From assembly GCF_932526225.1 (NCBI RefSeq), contig NC_064035.1, positions 7,067,501 through 7,131,500 on the forward strand: DNA of 64,000 nucleotides, given 5' to 3'. The position numbers and the translations under genes are program-made. The number at the start of each line of letters is the position of its first letter. Position 1 is the first letter of the stretch. The DNA is from Nematostella vectensis. Lineage: Eukaryota; Cnidaria; Anthozoa; Actiniaria; Edwardsiidae. Shown here in pieces: positions 13,301-30,961 of this stretch. Under the pieces are notes generated by a model. It saw nothing but the letters and a program-made list of their open reading frames with translations, did not search any database and was not told the DNA's origin.

Positions 13301-14119
13301 GACAGGTATCTTGTTTGTTCGTGTTTTCTCCGTGGTAGAAAGCGCCATCCACTGATTGCAAGAGAATCTTTTGTGGGGAGAATCACGGGCGCACTTAAAT
13401 TCCCACTGCCTGTCAAAAGGTCCTAGGTGTACAACAGTCGAATGACCTATGTATCAATGTGGGCGGTTCAGCGCTATCAATCAAAATATAAACCTCAGAA
13501 TTCGTTGTAGTGCATATAATTTTCTAATACGTGACCGATGCGATGTGCAAAACGTTAAGTAGAAATGTGAATAGGCAATAATCCCGATTTGTGTTTGAAT
13601 AAAAGGTTCTTACGACGTTATGGCTATGTATTGACAACCGCTTGCATTTTCCTAGAGCTCTTGTGAAAGCCGTGGAACTGGTCCGTGGCGGCCGCCCTTA
13701 TGTCCCCAAGGTCCTTGTGTTACTAAGCGACGGCCGGCAGTCTAGAGATCCCGGATACACACCCCTCGATCAAGCTATCAAGCCGCTCATACGAGAAAAT
13801 ATCGCAATCCGAGCGGTAGGGATAGGAAAGGAGATAGACGAAAGAGCGCTTCAGACACTTGTCAGCAACCGAAACGACTACATCTTCCGAGTCGGTTCTT
13901 TTGACGCTTTAAGCAAGTTGCATCGGTCACTCTCACAGTCTATATGTAGTACAGTAGGTAAGAATCAGGCATAAAATGTACACGAGTGGATCCTATATTC
14001 AAACCGTCACACGTTTACCTGTATCTTCACTTGCTATTAAAATCTTACATTAAAATGATATTTTTGTTGCAGAGCGTCGATTGCTTAGTGATGAGCCAAG
14101 GCAACCAGGACAATGGTAA
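1377..14119 (+). CDS. Secreted multi-domain protein: six vWA and four WAP domains
   Basis: Fifteen exons: 1377-1687, 2583-2869, 3580-4146, 4483-5034, 5530-5712, 6143-6343, 7064-7252, 7516-7680, 8341-8629, 9319-9599, 11076-11648, 11992-12768, 13008-13305, 13656-13957, 14073-14119. They sum to 5,022 nt, exactly 1,673 codons plus TAA. The start ATG gives a hydrophobic signal peptide that runs almost directly into vWA1. Order: vWA1 (about 22-195), vWA2 (205-385), Thr/Pro mucin-like linker (389-572), WAP1-4 (573-818, one exon each), vWA3 (819-1008), vWA4 (1009-1199), Thr/Arg/Pro linker, vWA5 (about 1276-1458), vWA6 (1459-1658), short tail. Every module boundary is a phase-1 intron, the mark of exon shuffling. 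vWA3-6 keep the MIDAS metal site (DTSGS/DSSES/DSSRS, then TR[IL]D, then [TS]DGRQ) and are flanked by Cys, as in matrilins and collagen VI. No transmembrane segment is seen. Inferred role: extracellular matrix or adhesion. The exon 2 acceptor (GCGTAG) is weak; the other junctions are canonical. Confidence 0.88.
1681..2240 (+). repeat. 27-bp minisatellite in intron 1
   Basis: The unit is 27 bp, so it stays open in frame and mimics a coding repeat. The first units (AACGCAATCAGGTGAAT) copy the exon 1/intron 1 junction. Later units have drifted to CTAGTGAGTGTAAGGG, which still resembles a splice donor. About 12 homogeneous copies run from roughly 1900 to 2230. Confidence 0.9.
2296..2530 (+). repeat. 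33-bp tandem array built from a transposon terminal repeat
   Basis: A first copy at about 2300-2345 (GGGGACTTGCGCTAAGAG then ATCACGTGA) is in inverse orientation to about five tandem copies at 2360-2525 (CTTAGCGCAAGTCCCC plus ATTGAAAAAGACT). The same terminal sequence bounds a small element at 47326-47585, so the array looks like an expanded MITE end inside intron 1. Confidence 0.8.
7885..8075 (+). repeat. Degenerate ~47-bp tandem repeat in intron 8
   Basis: Four diverged copies of a unit around GAGCTCTCATTGGCTCAAC followed by a variable ACATAACAAAAGCC-like stretch. They lie between the WAP4 exon and the first vWA3 exon. No coding content. Confidence 0.7.
8855..9165 (+). repeat. GAT/GGT-rich microsatellite in intron 9
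   Basis: Imperfect GATGATGGTGGT-type trinucleotide tract between the two exons of vWA3. It creates spurious poly-Asp and poly-Met frames. Confidence 0.85.
9890..11071 (+). repeat. 31/62-bp minisatellite with a 534-bp higher-order duplication in intron 10
   Basis: The basic unit is about 31 bp (GTATGATGGGTATATCACG or GTATGTTGGGTATATCATG plus AYAGCRCGCAA). Pairs alternate to give a 62-bp dimer. The whole array plus the non-repetitive intron end is duplicated at a 534-bp offset (10401 onward matches 10935 onward), so the sequence just before the exon 11 acceptor occurs twice. Only the second copy ends in a functional TTTGCAG. Confidence 0.85.
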
Positions 14120-14139
14120 CATTAGCCACTTGCTGTGCA

Positions 14140-14145
14140 AATAAA
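14140..14145 (+). terminator. Poly(A) signal of the vWA/WAP gene
   Basis: AATAAA lies 21 bases after the TAA stop. A second one occurs near 14286. Either could serve as the 3'-end signal. Confidence 0.6.
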
Positions 14146-20733
<6,588 letters not shown>

Positions 20734-20796
20734 GGACAATTTCAAATATTGTTTGTATGGTTCTAAACCTTTGGAAGATGTATCATTATTGACACT

Positions 20797-20809
20797 AATA
20801 AACAATAAA
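20797..20809 (+). terminator. Poly(A) signals of the GH1 gene
   Basis: Two overlapping-type AATAAA hexamers (20797 and 20804) about 65 bases after the stop codon. Confidence 0.65.
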
Positions 20810-22509
20810 CATAGCAAGCAAACAAATCTGTCTATTTACACAGAATTTGGCCAGAAAGCTGCTAAGCAATTCCTTGGTCTTTATCACATTTGATTTTCAA
20901 AATTTTGTGAAAATAAAGTGCTGCAAAAATCAGTATGTGTGATGCACATAAAGCCATTAAGTGGAATATTAACCAGGCCTTATGGATTCACCTTTTCTAT
21001 TAAGACATCTAATTCACCACCAACAGAAAAGAGTTATTGACATTTATTCCACTGCGTTATCCATCGGTATAGAGTGCCATAGCAACAGCTAGTATAAATA
21101 TTGTCCCATTTCTAATCTGTAACAGAGAAAGCATAGCATCAAAGATGTAGCTTCAGGGAAAGTTTAGTGCCACCTCTTGATCAAGACCTTACTCCATTTA
21201 TGGAATGCACACAGCGTGGTGTTGAGTTGGCCAATTATGTAATGTAGCTATTAGTTTTAGTGTGACTAAATCTAGCCCAAGCATTCTTTTTGGTTTTCAC
21301 ACATTCAATAAGTATAGCATTATGAGGACTAAAGCACATTGCAATTTCGCTTGTGTCGCTTGATTTCATTGTCCACAAATTGTGGAAATAAAATGACTTA
21401 AAAAAATGTTGACAATAAAGTTGGTAGAGTAGTACCCTGGGTACCAGAGGCTCCAAGCTTCGCAGCAACAATGATTTGAGTGAAGCGAAAGAGCTCTTCG
21501 TGTCGCCATGAAGCTCAAAGCCTCTGGTACCTAGGGTAGTAGAGTACAGACAAGTGATACAGACAAGAACCTCTAGCAGATATCACTATTGTATATATCA
21601 AATTCTGTTTATTTTGATAGATTCTTTTAAATATTCTAAATTTCTTTTTTTTAATATTAGTTACATGATGATGAGAGTTGAATTGACAAATCACAAAGTG
21701 ATTCTCATTAACCTGTGAAACAAAGTGTGATGGTCAAAGTTTAATAGTCAAGGGAGTACCAAAGCAAACAAAGGAATTTTAGCTTTATGGGTTAATGAAA
21801 ACCACTCTATTGTTGGCTTTGTACTTTGTTTTTTTTTTTAGATCAGTCAAGCAGCACTTCTATCCATAAGAATAAATTCACTACTTGTCCAATCAAATGC
21901 CAGCATATCTGGTCATTGTTTTCTCAGAGAAGGAGATCTGTTCTTAGACTGAATAATGGTGATGATGATCAGATTAATTTATTAATAATTTTTGGCAATT
22001 TTAGGTTTTAGCACTACATCTTACTTTTGCATTTTCTTATTTAAAGAAAATAATAGAATTCCGATCTATATTTGATTTTATGTAAATCCACTTAACATCC
22101 CTCCAAAACTGGCAGGTTATACTAAGTAAAAAAAACATGCTTTGGCTTAAAAAATGGATGGATAATTAGCCTTCGCTTAACTTTAAATGTCTTTTTCAAT
22201 ACTGAAAAAAATAAAATTCATTCAAATTTAGAATTCACTAATTTCTACCAACAAACTACCCTTTTGTTTCCTAACATGATTCAATGATCCATTCATTGTA
22301 AATTCAATGAAGGAAAAAAGAAGAGTAAGAAAACGTCTATGACCATTATATACAGACTGTCAAAGCAACTGCAGGATCAACTTATGGTTAAACAGTAGGG
22401 TTGTCCCTAAGTGCCGGCAGCCAATTGACAAATTCCTTAGGATCGATCAAGAGAGAGAGAGAGGGAGCACTTACTTAGACACCAATAAAAGACTACAGAG
22501 TAGCTATTG
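20810..22509. other. Convergent spacer between the GH1 and IQ-motif genes
   Basis: AT-rich. It contains a 110-bp fold-back at 21430-21541 and otherwise no recognisable gene. TTTATT at about 21979 could be a distal poly(A) signal for the minus-strand IQ gene. Confidence 0.5.
21430..21541. repeat. Short fold-back element (TACC..GGTACCAGAGGCTC family)
   Basis: The ends read TACCCTGGGTACCAGAGGCT and AGCCTCTGGTACCTAGGGTA, near-perfect inverted repeats about 110 bp apart. Copies with the same ends lie at 29418-29535 and 35168-35282, so this is a small dispersed MITE-like family. Confidence 0.75.
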
Positions 22510-25500
22510 CTATCTTGACACATGTTCCAAGGATGGCTCTATGTTCGAGTCATCTTCACCAAATCCAGTTGGCAGAGTACATCTACACAGTCCTCCACTG
22601 AGTTCCGCAATGATGCAGCAACAGTCAAACGAACACAGGGCATCCATTGAGGAAAAGCCCTCATCTCTGTCTGATAATAAGCTATCACAGTCCTCAGAGG
22701 AATCGGCCTCTCCACAGCAAACTCCTCTCTCCTCATCACCGTTTTTAGTGTTGTTGAGATGTAAACTGCATTCACAAAGTATCACATCTGAGTCAGCGTA
22801 ATGTTCATAACAAAAGCAACCTTCACAGTTATCTTTCATCGGAAGTTCTCTATCTCCAACATCTTCGTCAATAAAATCACTGGTGGTTTCCCGATACTCA
22901 TCAGACATAGAGCTGCCCGACCTCTGTCTATCAAAGCTGCCTGGACCCAAGCACATGTGTCTCATGGCCAACCATTTGCGAAAATTCCTCTGAATTACTG
23001 TAGCTGCTTTCTTCAGCTTTAGAAACCGTCTCCGTTCCCGAAAACGCTTAAAAGCAGCTTGGATCACTCGCACTGCGCTGTCTAAAACAGCCTCTTGGAA
23101 TTTTTCAATCAGCTTTATACAAGCACTATATCCTGACTGGGAAATTCCTGGATTTTCCTCTTTGATGGGACAACTAGGTATGTCACCATTTGGTCCTGAG
23201 ATGGTTTCTACCTTAACAGCTTTCTCTGTATCTTCAAGGTCTCTTAAAATGTCCACAGCACTTTCATTGGTGTATGTAACATCATCTTTGTTCTCAACAA
23301 CTTCCGAAATTGGTTGAAGTCCCCTACAAAATAAAATACATATTTACTTGACAATTTAAAAGGATAATTCACTTCCTTGAGATGTTATTGAGATCCTGCT
23401 TCAAATACAATAGTGTCAAACAGGTATACACAAAATTGGAAACTAAATCAGTGCAAACTTTGAATGACCAATGGCAGTTCTAAGATTGAAAGGTGCCTAT
23501 GAAGACTACACTCTTTTTCATAAGAGCCTTTTTATAAGAACGTCCAGCCTGAGATTTCACCAAATTCTAAGAAATGTCAAGGTTTAGATAAAAGCAATAT
23601 ATTTTTTCACCAGAGTCATGTACTCTAAAAATAAAAAATTAAATTGTGTTCATAATAACGACTTAAAATACTATTGTCATTTATCATTTGTGTAATTCTG
23701 TTATTAATACTCAGCTGGTGTGTATGATTTCAGGTTACTGAAATTTAAGTACATCGATAAGAACGTTGTCATCCTTAAAATACTCCAAAACAAGAATGGC
23801 TCAGCCACAACTGAAAATTAACATTCTCATAAAAAAACATGTAATCGTTTATAAGAATAAAAGCAAAAGATAAACTCCAACAACACCATAGCCATACTTC
23901 GATGACTGGTGATAGATAATTGTACCGTTTAAACATATTTGGTATGCATTTACAAGAAGTATTTTGAGATCTATGGTTCCTTTTGGTCACCACAATAAAC
24001 ACCCCTATTTCTGTTCTAATCCTGGGTATGGGCGACAGACTACAAAAAGTGTTCAAATATCTGTGTGTGCTTTATCAATCAGATGTTTAATATATACAGG
24101 AACACATATAAGAAAGGTAATAGAGGTAAACCTATAAACAGGATGATACATGATTCTAGTGTATCTTTTTTTTTTTATAAAGGAGCTTAGTAATATAATA
24201 TTACAGTACTTCAAATAATCGTGACACCATGCCAAAAATTGCCATATTTCACCAGGGAATATGTAAACCGAGATTCTAGTCTGTTCGAAGATATAAGTAT
24301 CATGAACTATCAAGAGGCAGCATTTTATCTTTACATTATCCATCTAGTTTAAACTATGAGTTCATTGCATATCATACACTAGAGCTTGGCTGGGGGTATC
24401 CTTAGAAATCAAATAACATGTGTTCTGATGCATTGGATTTCGCTCCATTTTGATGTAAATTGAACGAAGATAAGCTTATAATGTGAGGCTTTCAAAAGTT
24501 GATCCTATTACTAAGATAAAAAATTCAAATTTTAAATAATATCAAACTAGTGAAGTATCACATGAATAAATTGGTAATGGCCTTCCGTAGGTGTGACAGT
24601 GTTTAATTTCAAAATAGGGTGCAGTGAAATGAATATTTAATTGAGCTTTGTGGTAAAATGTGGGGTAGATCTAGCAGGTAAACAACCACAGCGTGATACC
24701 AAGTCCAAGGAATCCATTTCTCCTACTGGGTAACCCCACGAAATAGCTACAAAATAGTGAAAAATATCGAAGTTATTTTCTGTTGTATGTTCCTACAAGT
24801 CACCCAAGCAAGACGGTGAAAGTTCTGGAATGAGGCCGTTTTGAGTAGGCAGTAAATATGGTAATAACAAAGCCGTGTTCTACCGGAAGCATGTGAAAAC
24901 TTTGCCACACCGCCCCTCTGAAAAAATCCTCAAGCGAACGATTAATTTAGCATAGTATTAAAAACAAAAATATGGATAACAGTAAAATAACTCAGAAGAG
25001 TGTCAAAGGACGACTACACAACTGAGAAAAACGATAACATTTGGAACGTGTTTACAATTTCGTGTCTAGAAGTTACTATTTGGTACAATGGCGACGTCGG
25101 TCGGATTCATCGTCTAGTATGTTCGGCGAAGGCCCTAACCACCTTCAAAATAATAAATACTTGATAAAGCTTATTACTGCTAAGAGCTACTGGGAAATCG
25201 TGAGAGTAAAACAAACACACACGGTTTATTTATCTGTTATGAATTTGACATGCATGATGAAAACGACCCCAAAACAAATGATATGCTTTTACAAAAGCGA
25301 TTTCACAGATAACCCAGTAACAGCGATTTCACAATCAACCAAAAAGGTAATTCTTTGCTTAACATAAAATAGCAGTATGAATTCACCCTGTAAAATAAAT
25401 CAACAAACAATACAATAAAAACCATTCATATGAATGCACACCCATTCAAAGCCCAGTGAGTATGAAGTAAAAATTCCCAAGCTTGTACTTATAAGCACAG

Positions 25501-25741
25501 CATTCTTGAGAGAATGTCTATACCAATTTGAAACTCACCGATTAAAATACCACCATTTCTTTCTTCTGGTCTGTTGCTGTTTGATGTGAACTCTTCTTTG
25601 CTTTTCTTTGCATGGTTGGGGTTGTTTCACTGTTTTGAAATTTGAATCTGGGCGGTTTTTCGGATCCTCGGTTGAGCATGCTTTCGATGGGTCCAAATTC
25701 TCGTTGTTATTGATGTTGTCATCCTTTGTTTTGTTGCTCAT
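22510..25741 (-). CDS. IQ-motif protein with acidic, cysteine-rich C-terminus
   Basis: Two exons on the minus strand: 25741-25539 and 23323-22510, 1,017 nt (338 residues). Start is the first in-frame ATG after an upstream TGA. The donor CG|GTGAGT and acceptor TTTGTAG|G agree in phase 2. The N-terminus is polar and ends in a basic patch (RRKKWWYFNR). Two adjacent IQ-like calmodulin-binding motifs lie at about 151-171 (VIQAAFKRFRERRRF) and 174-195 (VIQRNFRKWLAMR). The C-terminal 140 residues are acidic with clustered cysteines (CEGCFC, CSFDCCC), which could bind metal or be lipid-modified. I do not recognise the family; calmodulin binding is an inference from the IQ motifs. The intron of 2.2 kb holds nothing recognisable. 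Confidence 0.75.
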
Positions 25742-26285
25742 CTGTTCTAAGGAAAGCTTTCCTTCCAAAGCTGTTCTATATTTGTTTTGACCCGAGCAAG
25801 GAGCGTGTGCAAAGATTGTGCCGGTGGAACACGATCGCTGAAACACGAAACGCTGGCCTCAACGGACTTTGAACACCATCCTTTGAACCGAGGCTAAATG
25901 CTGGTTACCAGTCCCCCGCGGCGCGAATAGCCCTCGCGCAAAAAGGCCAACTTGAAAAGGCGAACATTTATAATAAGAATTAGGGGCAGGTGTGTTGCGC
26001 GATATGTGTTATAAGGTCAGAAACTTTCTACGATACAAAGTTTCGCGAAATATTTTTGTTGCATCACGGACGAACCAGACAAAATGTTCGTGTATCGAAT
26101 ATTATCTTTAATTTGTTCACCGAATATATCTGTTATAAAGCCAATTTCTTGACATTGTATTCTGTAGTGTGTCCAGGCCCCGACCGCTTCCACAAAAGTT
26201 GTACAATTTTGCTGCTCGTATTACCCTGTGCAAATCCATAATTGATACAATTGATTTCCATAGCTGACTCGCAATAATTCAGCCT

Positions 26286-26372
26286 ATAGCACTACACTCT
26301 TTTTTTATATAAAAAAAGAGTGTAGTGGGGGGGGGGGGGGGGGGGGGGGGGGAGGGGGGAGGGGGGATGTTT
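26286..26372. repeat. Perfect palindrome followed by a long G-tract
   Basis: CACTACACTCTTTTTTTATA and its exact complement form a 38-base palindrome centred on TATA. It runs straight into more than 20 consecutive G and then GA-rich sequence, which can form a cruciform and G-quadruplex. The same structure recurs at about 31951-32037 in unit B. Confidence 0.9.
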
Positions 26373-26385
26373 AGGGAGACGGTAC

Positions 26386-26706
26386 GTTTTGCAGGTCATG
26401 GCCAGTACGGTAGAGGACGAGTTCCACTTTGGCGTGCACTGCCGTAAATATACGAAGTCAAGACACTTTTTCGAAAAATTTAATAGATCCTGGGGATTTG
26501 ATTTTGCTAAGAAACCGGAGAGGCAGATTTTCTCTCTATATTTAACCCTCCAAAGAAAAAAGCAAAGGCGGCAAAAAGGGGAATGTTGCTGGAGTTTATG
26601 ATTATATAATTCACTTTCAGCCAAATCAATATACTAAATCTGTATACAGTGAGTGATATAAATTGTATTGTGTTGGTAAACTGGCCATGACCTGCAAAAC
26701 TTACCT
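26386..26706. repeat. 320-bp fold-back element
   Basis: Perfect 20-base inverted ends, GTTTTGCAGGTCATGGCCAG and its complement, at about 26390 and 26682-26702. The interior has no convincing coding sequence. A second copy lies at about 32053-32369 in unit B. Confidence 0.75.
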
Positions 26707-27041
26707 ACTCCAATTTACGTCAGTTCACGTTTAAAAAACATCATTTAGCTATTATAATATCAGATGAAGTGAGGGGTAGACATTCAAGGGGTAGAAATTC
26801 CAGGGGTAGGGAGTACAGACCCTTCCTATCTCTTATTTATATAATGTATTTAAATTCTTTCCTGGTTTCTGGACTTACACATGCTACATAATTTAAAATT
26901 AAAGAGCTTTTTAATTTACAATTTTAACCCCATAACAGTGCGATAACAATTACAAGCTAGATAACTTTCAAATACAGGATGCATCAAAAGATTTATTGGT
27001 GCTAGAAAAATATGTGTGATTGAAGAAATTTTCAGTGGAAT

Positions 27042-28596
27042 CTAGGTGGCTTTGAACACTAACACGAAGCAGTTATCCTGACCTCCCTTTACACCCGCTT
27101 TGCTATGGTATTGAATTAAACTCTTGTGCCTCATTTCCCACGTGCCAGTGGTAACCATCTCATCAATCTTCTGCTTGTAGCCGTACTCGGGTAATTCGAG
27201 GGCGTCTTGGCGGATAGTAAAGCAGATTATACCGCCTGAAAACATACCAAATTCAGTATATCCTTTATGCATCAAACAACAACAAGGGATACACAAGGGA
27301 TATATCAATGCAGGGCTTATGGCAGAAAGTATTAGGGTGCACAGCCACGCCTACTGGTCATTTCCTTATATTTCGTTTTACCGTAAATATTGGTGTGTGT
27401 GTGGGTGTGTGTGTGTGTGTGTGGGGGGGGGCACCCCTGCTACGACTGTAATGGGACATGCAATGCAAAGAGCCCTTTCCATACTCTTGCCCTGTGTGTG
27501 TGCAGCAAGAGAAAGAAGAGGGTAACAATATGAAATTATACCGGGTTTAGTCCTTTTCTTATCCCACGTAGAGTAAGATAGAGCAAATACATAATTGAAC
27601 CTGGTTTTAGCCATTGTCTTAGTTCCTAGGCTCGCCGCCTTAACATGTGCGAAGAGTAAGATAGAGCAAATACGAAATTGTACCTGGTTTTAGCCATCGT
27701 CTTAGTTCACCAAGACTCGCCGCCTTGACATGTGCTACCGTTATTGTCCCTGAGCACACGATTCCCTCATACTGGCCATCAGCAATCTCGGCAATTTCTG
27801 TCTCACTCAGCCCCGCACAAATCAAGTTCTTGTAGACACGCTTTTGTCGGGCAATGTTAAGCATCTCTTGAGAAATGTCGAGACCGTCCACATTAGTGTA
27901 CCCGAGCTGTTGCAGGTGTTCGCCGACAATCCCTGTGCCTGCCCCGGCGTCCATTACCCTCAAAGAGAGACGATCCTTGGGGTACGCCTTCGCCATCTCG
28001 GCGTCAAACACATCCGTGCATGTCTTGTGAGCAACATAGCCATGGCTGTTTGTGTCCTTCATAGATAATAATAGAAAGAGATTATATATATATAATATAT
28101 CGTCAGAACTCGGCAAAACTTCGTCCCAATGATTTATAGTACATTCTAACCAAAATGGGAACCGTAGGGGTCGGTATGCGCTTGAGTGTATTGCGTGACA
28201 GCGGCCAGAACAACTATACGTAGCACGACTAACGTAAGGTATAAAGGAATAGTTAATTAGATGACGAGAGAAAATTTGCTTTACTGCAGACGGCTCTTTG
28301 ATTTTTTAATCAGATAATGCTCAGCCCTGCCGCGTTTGTCGAAGTTGGATTGAGAAGTGTCACGTGATGACTTCGTACGAAATGTACGGCGATGCTCAAT
28401 AGCTCTAAAACTTTCATTTTGGAATCCCCAATAATAGAGCCCCCTAAAGACAACATCTGCGTGGGAGTAGGCCCCCCTCTTGTGGACGAACCATTTCGTA
28501 GTTGGTCGCCCAGTTATCGTAGATTTGCCTGATTTCAGCCTTTGTTGTTTGGTTCGAAACTTGGCTCAGGGCTTGATATCCGTCAAATTCCGCCAT
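27042..28596 (-). CDS. METTL27: METTL27-like SAM-dependent methyltransferase, copy A
   Basis: Three exons on the minus strand: 28596-28492, 28056-27684, 27235-27042, 672 nt (223 residues). A class I methyltransferase fold is visible. Motif I is VMDAGAGTG (DAGAGTG at 71-77), the acidic residue after strand 2 is in VDGLDISQEML, and the post-III region is LRRWLKPGGIICFTIR. Overall length and the opening (YDNWATNYE, then GYVAHK) match the METTL27/WBSCR27 family. Its substrate is not established to my knowledge. The exon 1 donor is unusual (ATG|GTTCGT) but is the only site that keeps phase 0. A second, nearly identical gene lies 5.7 kb away in the same orientation. The exon 2 end with its donor is repeated 83 bp downstream inside intron 2. 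Confidence 0.88.
27390..27430 (+). repeat. (GT)n microsatellite with G-tract
   Basis: GTGTGTG run ending in eight or more G, in intron 2 of METTL27 copy A. The counterpart at 33060-33092 in unit B is shorter. Confidence 0.85.
27571..27735 (-). repeat. 83-bp tandem duplication across the exon 2 donor of METTL27 copy A
   Basis: GAGTAAGATAGAGCAAATAC begins at 27571 and again at 27654. On the minus strand each repeat holds the exon 2 end, GGCTAAAACCAG, followed by GTACAATTT (functional) or GTTCAATTA (duplicate). A third partial trace lies near 27540. The same structure is in unit B at 33232-33396. Confidence 0.85.
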
Positions 28597-29417
28597 ATCT
28601 GAGATAAAAGAAGTATTTTTCACGCTGTCTTTTCCTTTTCTCGCCCCCTCTCTCCCCGTCTCTCTCCCTTGAGCCGCTACGCAGGCTAAGGACAGGTCCT
28701 CATGGACTAAATGCTCGACAGTTTTCAATTTATGCAAATAACCCCGTAAATTGTCACCCTAGTAAGTTCAAAGTATTCAATATTTGCAAGCAATTCTGAA
28801 ATTATTTTTGTTGTCGGAACTGAATGGTCAACGTTGTCTAAGGCCAGATTCTAGCATCGCATCAGGCGTCTTGTGACAGCCCCCTGTTGTCAAACTTTCT
28901 TTGTGGATAAGGTGTCCCTGACGCCTGGCAAAACACAAGACTTCTCTTTCCCAAAGGCTAGTTTACCCCATGCATAAACTTGCTTCCCGAGCTCCCGAGC
29001 ATCTCGCTTCAATCCTAAATCACGTCCCTGCTTCAATAAACTATTGTATATAGCGAGTCAGAAGTACCAAAGTACCAAGGAAAGATAGTGAACAACCATT
29101 TTCACTAAAGAATACGCCGCCTACTGACTCAGCGATTCAGTTATGGGAACAGATTTTGGCGAGGCAATAAGCGGCTGAAGGCCGGGCGAGCGAGGGCTAG
29201 GACGCTACGTCGCCGAAAGGGGAGGTGGGAGGGTCGAAAATTCTGCCCGACTTACCGAGTTTCGAGGATGTGTCTAAAAGCCACGAATCTCAGTCGGATG
29301 TTTCTTAAATAGGCCCATACTTGACAAATATCTGCATACTATACCCAGGAATGTCCTTAGGAGTTAGACGCCAAACTTACTCACGGACGGTTGCATCTCG
29401 TGGTTTATCCATCAATG

Positions 29418-29535
29418 AGAACAGTACCCTGGGTACCAGAGCCTCCAGACTCCCGTTCTGTGACGCTCAGACAGAATGCCGTTTGGCTGAGCGTCACTGG
29501 ACGAGAGAAGTCTGGAGGCTCTGGAGGGTATGAAA
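29418..29535. repeat. Fold-back element, same family as 21430-21541
   Basis: Ends TACCCTGGGTACCAGAGCCT and AGGCTCTGGAGGGTA, with a further internal inverted stretch (CTGTGACGCTCAG / CTGAGCGTCAC). In unit B (35168-35282) the right end is more intact, reading GGCTCTGGTAACCAGGGTA. Confidence 0.75.
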
Positions 29536-30961
29536 AAAGTACTGTAAGGTAAGAAATGAGGCCTAGAACGCCGAGCTACTCGCACACAAATGCACACGCC
29601 AATCGGCGCAAATGACAACCGAATTTGCCGTTTCATGCATCAATGCATGATGTATTCCTACTAGCCAACTAGGCTTAACGCTCAAATGAGCGTCTAGTTA
29701 TAAAAGATCAATCTAGCCTAAACAACAAATACTGCACGGATCAGACTTTGTGTGAGTTCCGGACCGACTAGCAAAATATCACGTTAAATTTACTCTTGCG
29801 CTTTGAGAATCTATCAAAACCAGGCTCAGTTAAAATAAATAATATCAGTAGTAGTGAGATATGTGTGAATTCGTACTGTACTCGACTGATTTCCCTTTTT
29901 TGCCATGGACATCTCAATCTACGTCCATACAAGTCCATAGACACGTCGGTGATCCTACAGCGATCTGCTTTAAATGTTGTTGAAACAAATAAGTCTACTT
30001 GACAAATTGCAAAGATTTATTTCACTTTGTTCTGGAAACATCTGTGAAAAGAGTCACGCAACAAGAGCCAGCCGCAAGGTACGTTTATTTTAACAGTCAA
30101 ATTTCTACTATTTTTGGTTAATTTCCACTAAAAACATTCAGATTTTTTTATATATCTAGGATGATATCTAAGATGATATCTGCTAGGTGATATCTAAGTA
30201 CAAGAAAGATAATTGGAACATAATTGCAGTTATTTTAAAGGCGCTTGATTCCGCCGCCATCTTTGTAGGTAAAGCTACCTACCAAGATAGCGGCGCCATA
30301 CATTTCACTGTAGCGACGTTAAAACTTTGCGAAATTGTTAAACTAATAACCCATAACCCTTTGCTTGCCTTTATCTTCAAATACAGAATACCTTGAACTC
30401 ACAAGGTTGACAATTTTCGTAAACTGGGAACTGTCGACATTTATCGAGCAGTTGTAGCAAATTCCAAAGTGTCACTAAAATAGCGATTTTATGGTGTACA
30501 TAAACGACAGAAAACATTCAATTCCGACAACAAAGTTAGCTCCAGAATCGCTTGCCCTTTCTCAACAAATATAGAATATTTTGAACTTACTTTCCGGATT
30601 ATGGAGAAGTCACAAACTAGCAGCCTCTTTCCTGTAACACGTTATCACAAACCCAGGTTCAAGACGCTGCTCTCTATATATACGGAAGCCCATGAGTATG
30701 AGGGCCACTCAAGGTTTTTGTTAACAACATCTCACCTTTCGGTCACGACTTTGAACTATTTGCGTCACGACAACTCACTTTGAGTGTCACGACAAAGCAC
30801 TATTTGATTATCGCTTAAAACATTGCAGGTTTAGTTCACCATATCGCCCTTTGTGTCTCAAAACATTACACTTTGTGTCTTAAAAAAACTCATCATTTTG
30901 CCTTTGCTTAAAACATTGCAGTATATCGTTCACGACATTCAACTTTGTGTTTATAACATAG

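Larger units (their letters stand above)
25742..27041. other. IQ-gene promoter and start of duplicated unit A
   Basis: 25742-26244 is unique and includes the IQ gene's 5' UTR and promoter. From 26245 the sequence belongs to duplicated unit A: a perfect palindrome with a G-tract, then a fold-back element, then AT-rich sequence. No gene is supported before the METTL27 stop at 27042. Confidence 0.5.

Noticed and set aside
26292-26624. Minus-strand frame with a proline-rich end, and its counterpart at 31944-32291
   Set aside because: It reads through the G-tract and a fold-back element. The proline run is simply the C-tract, and no domain is present.
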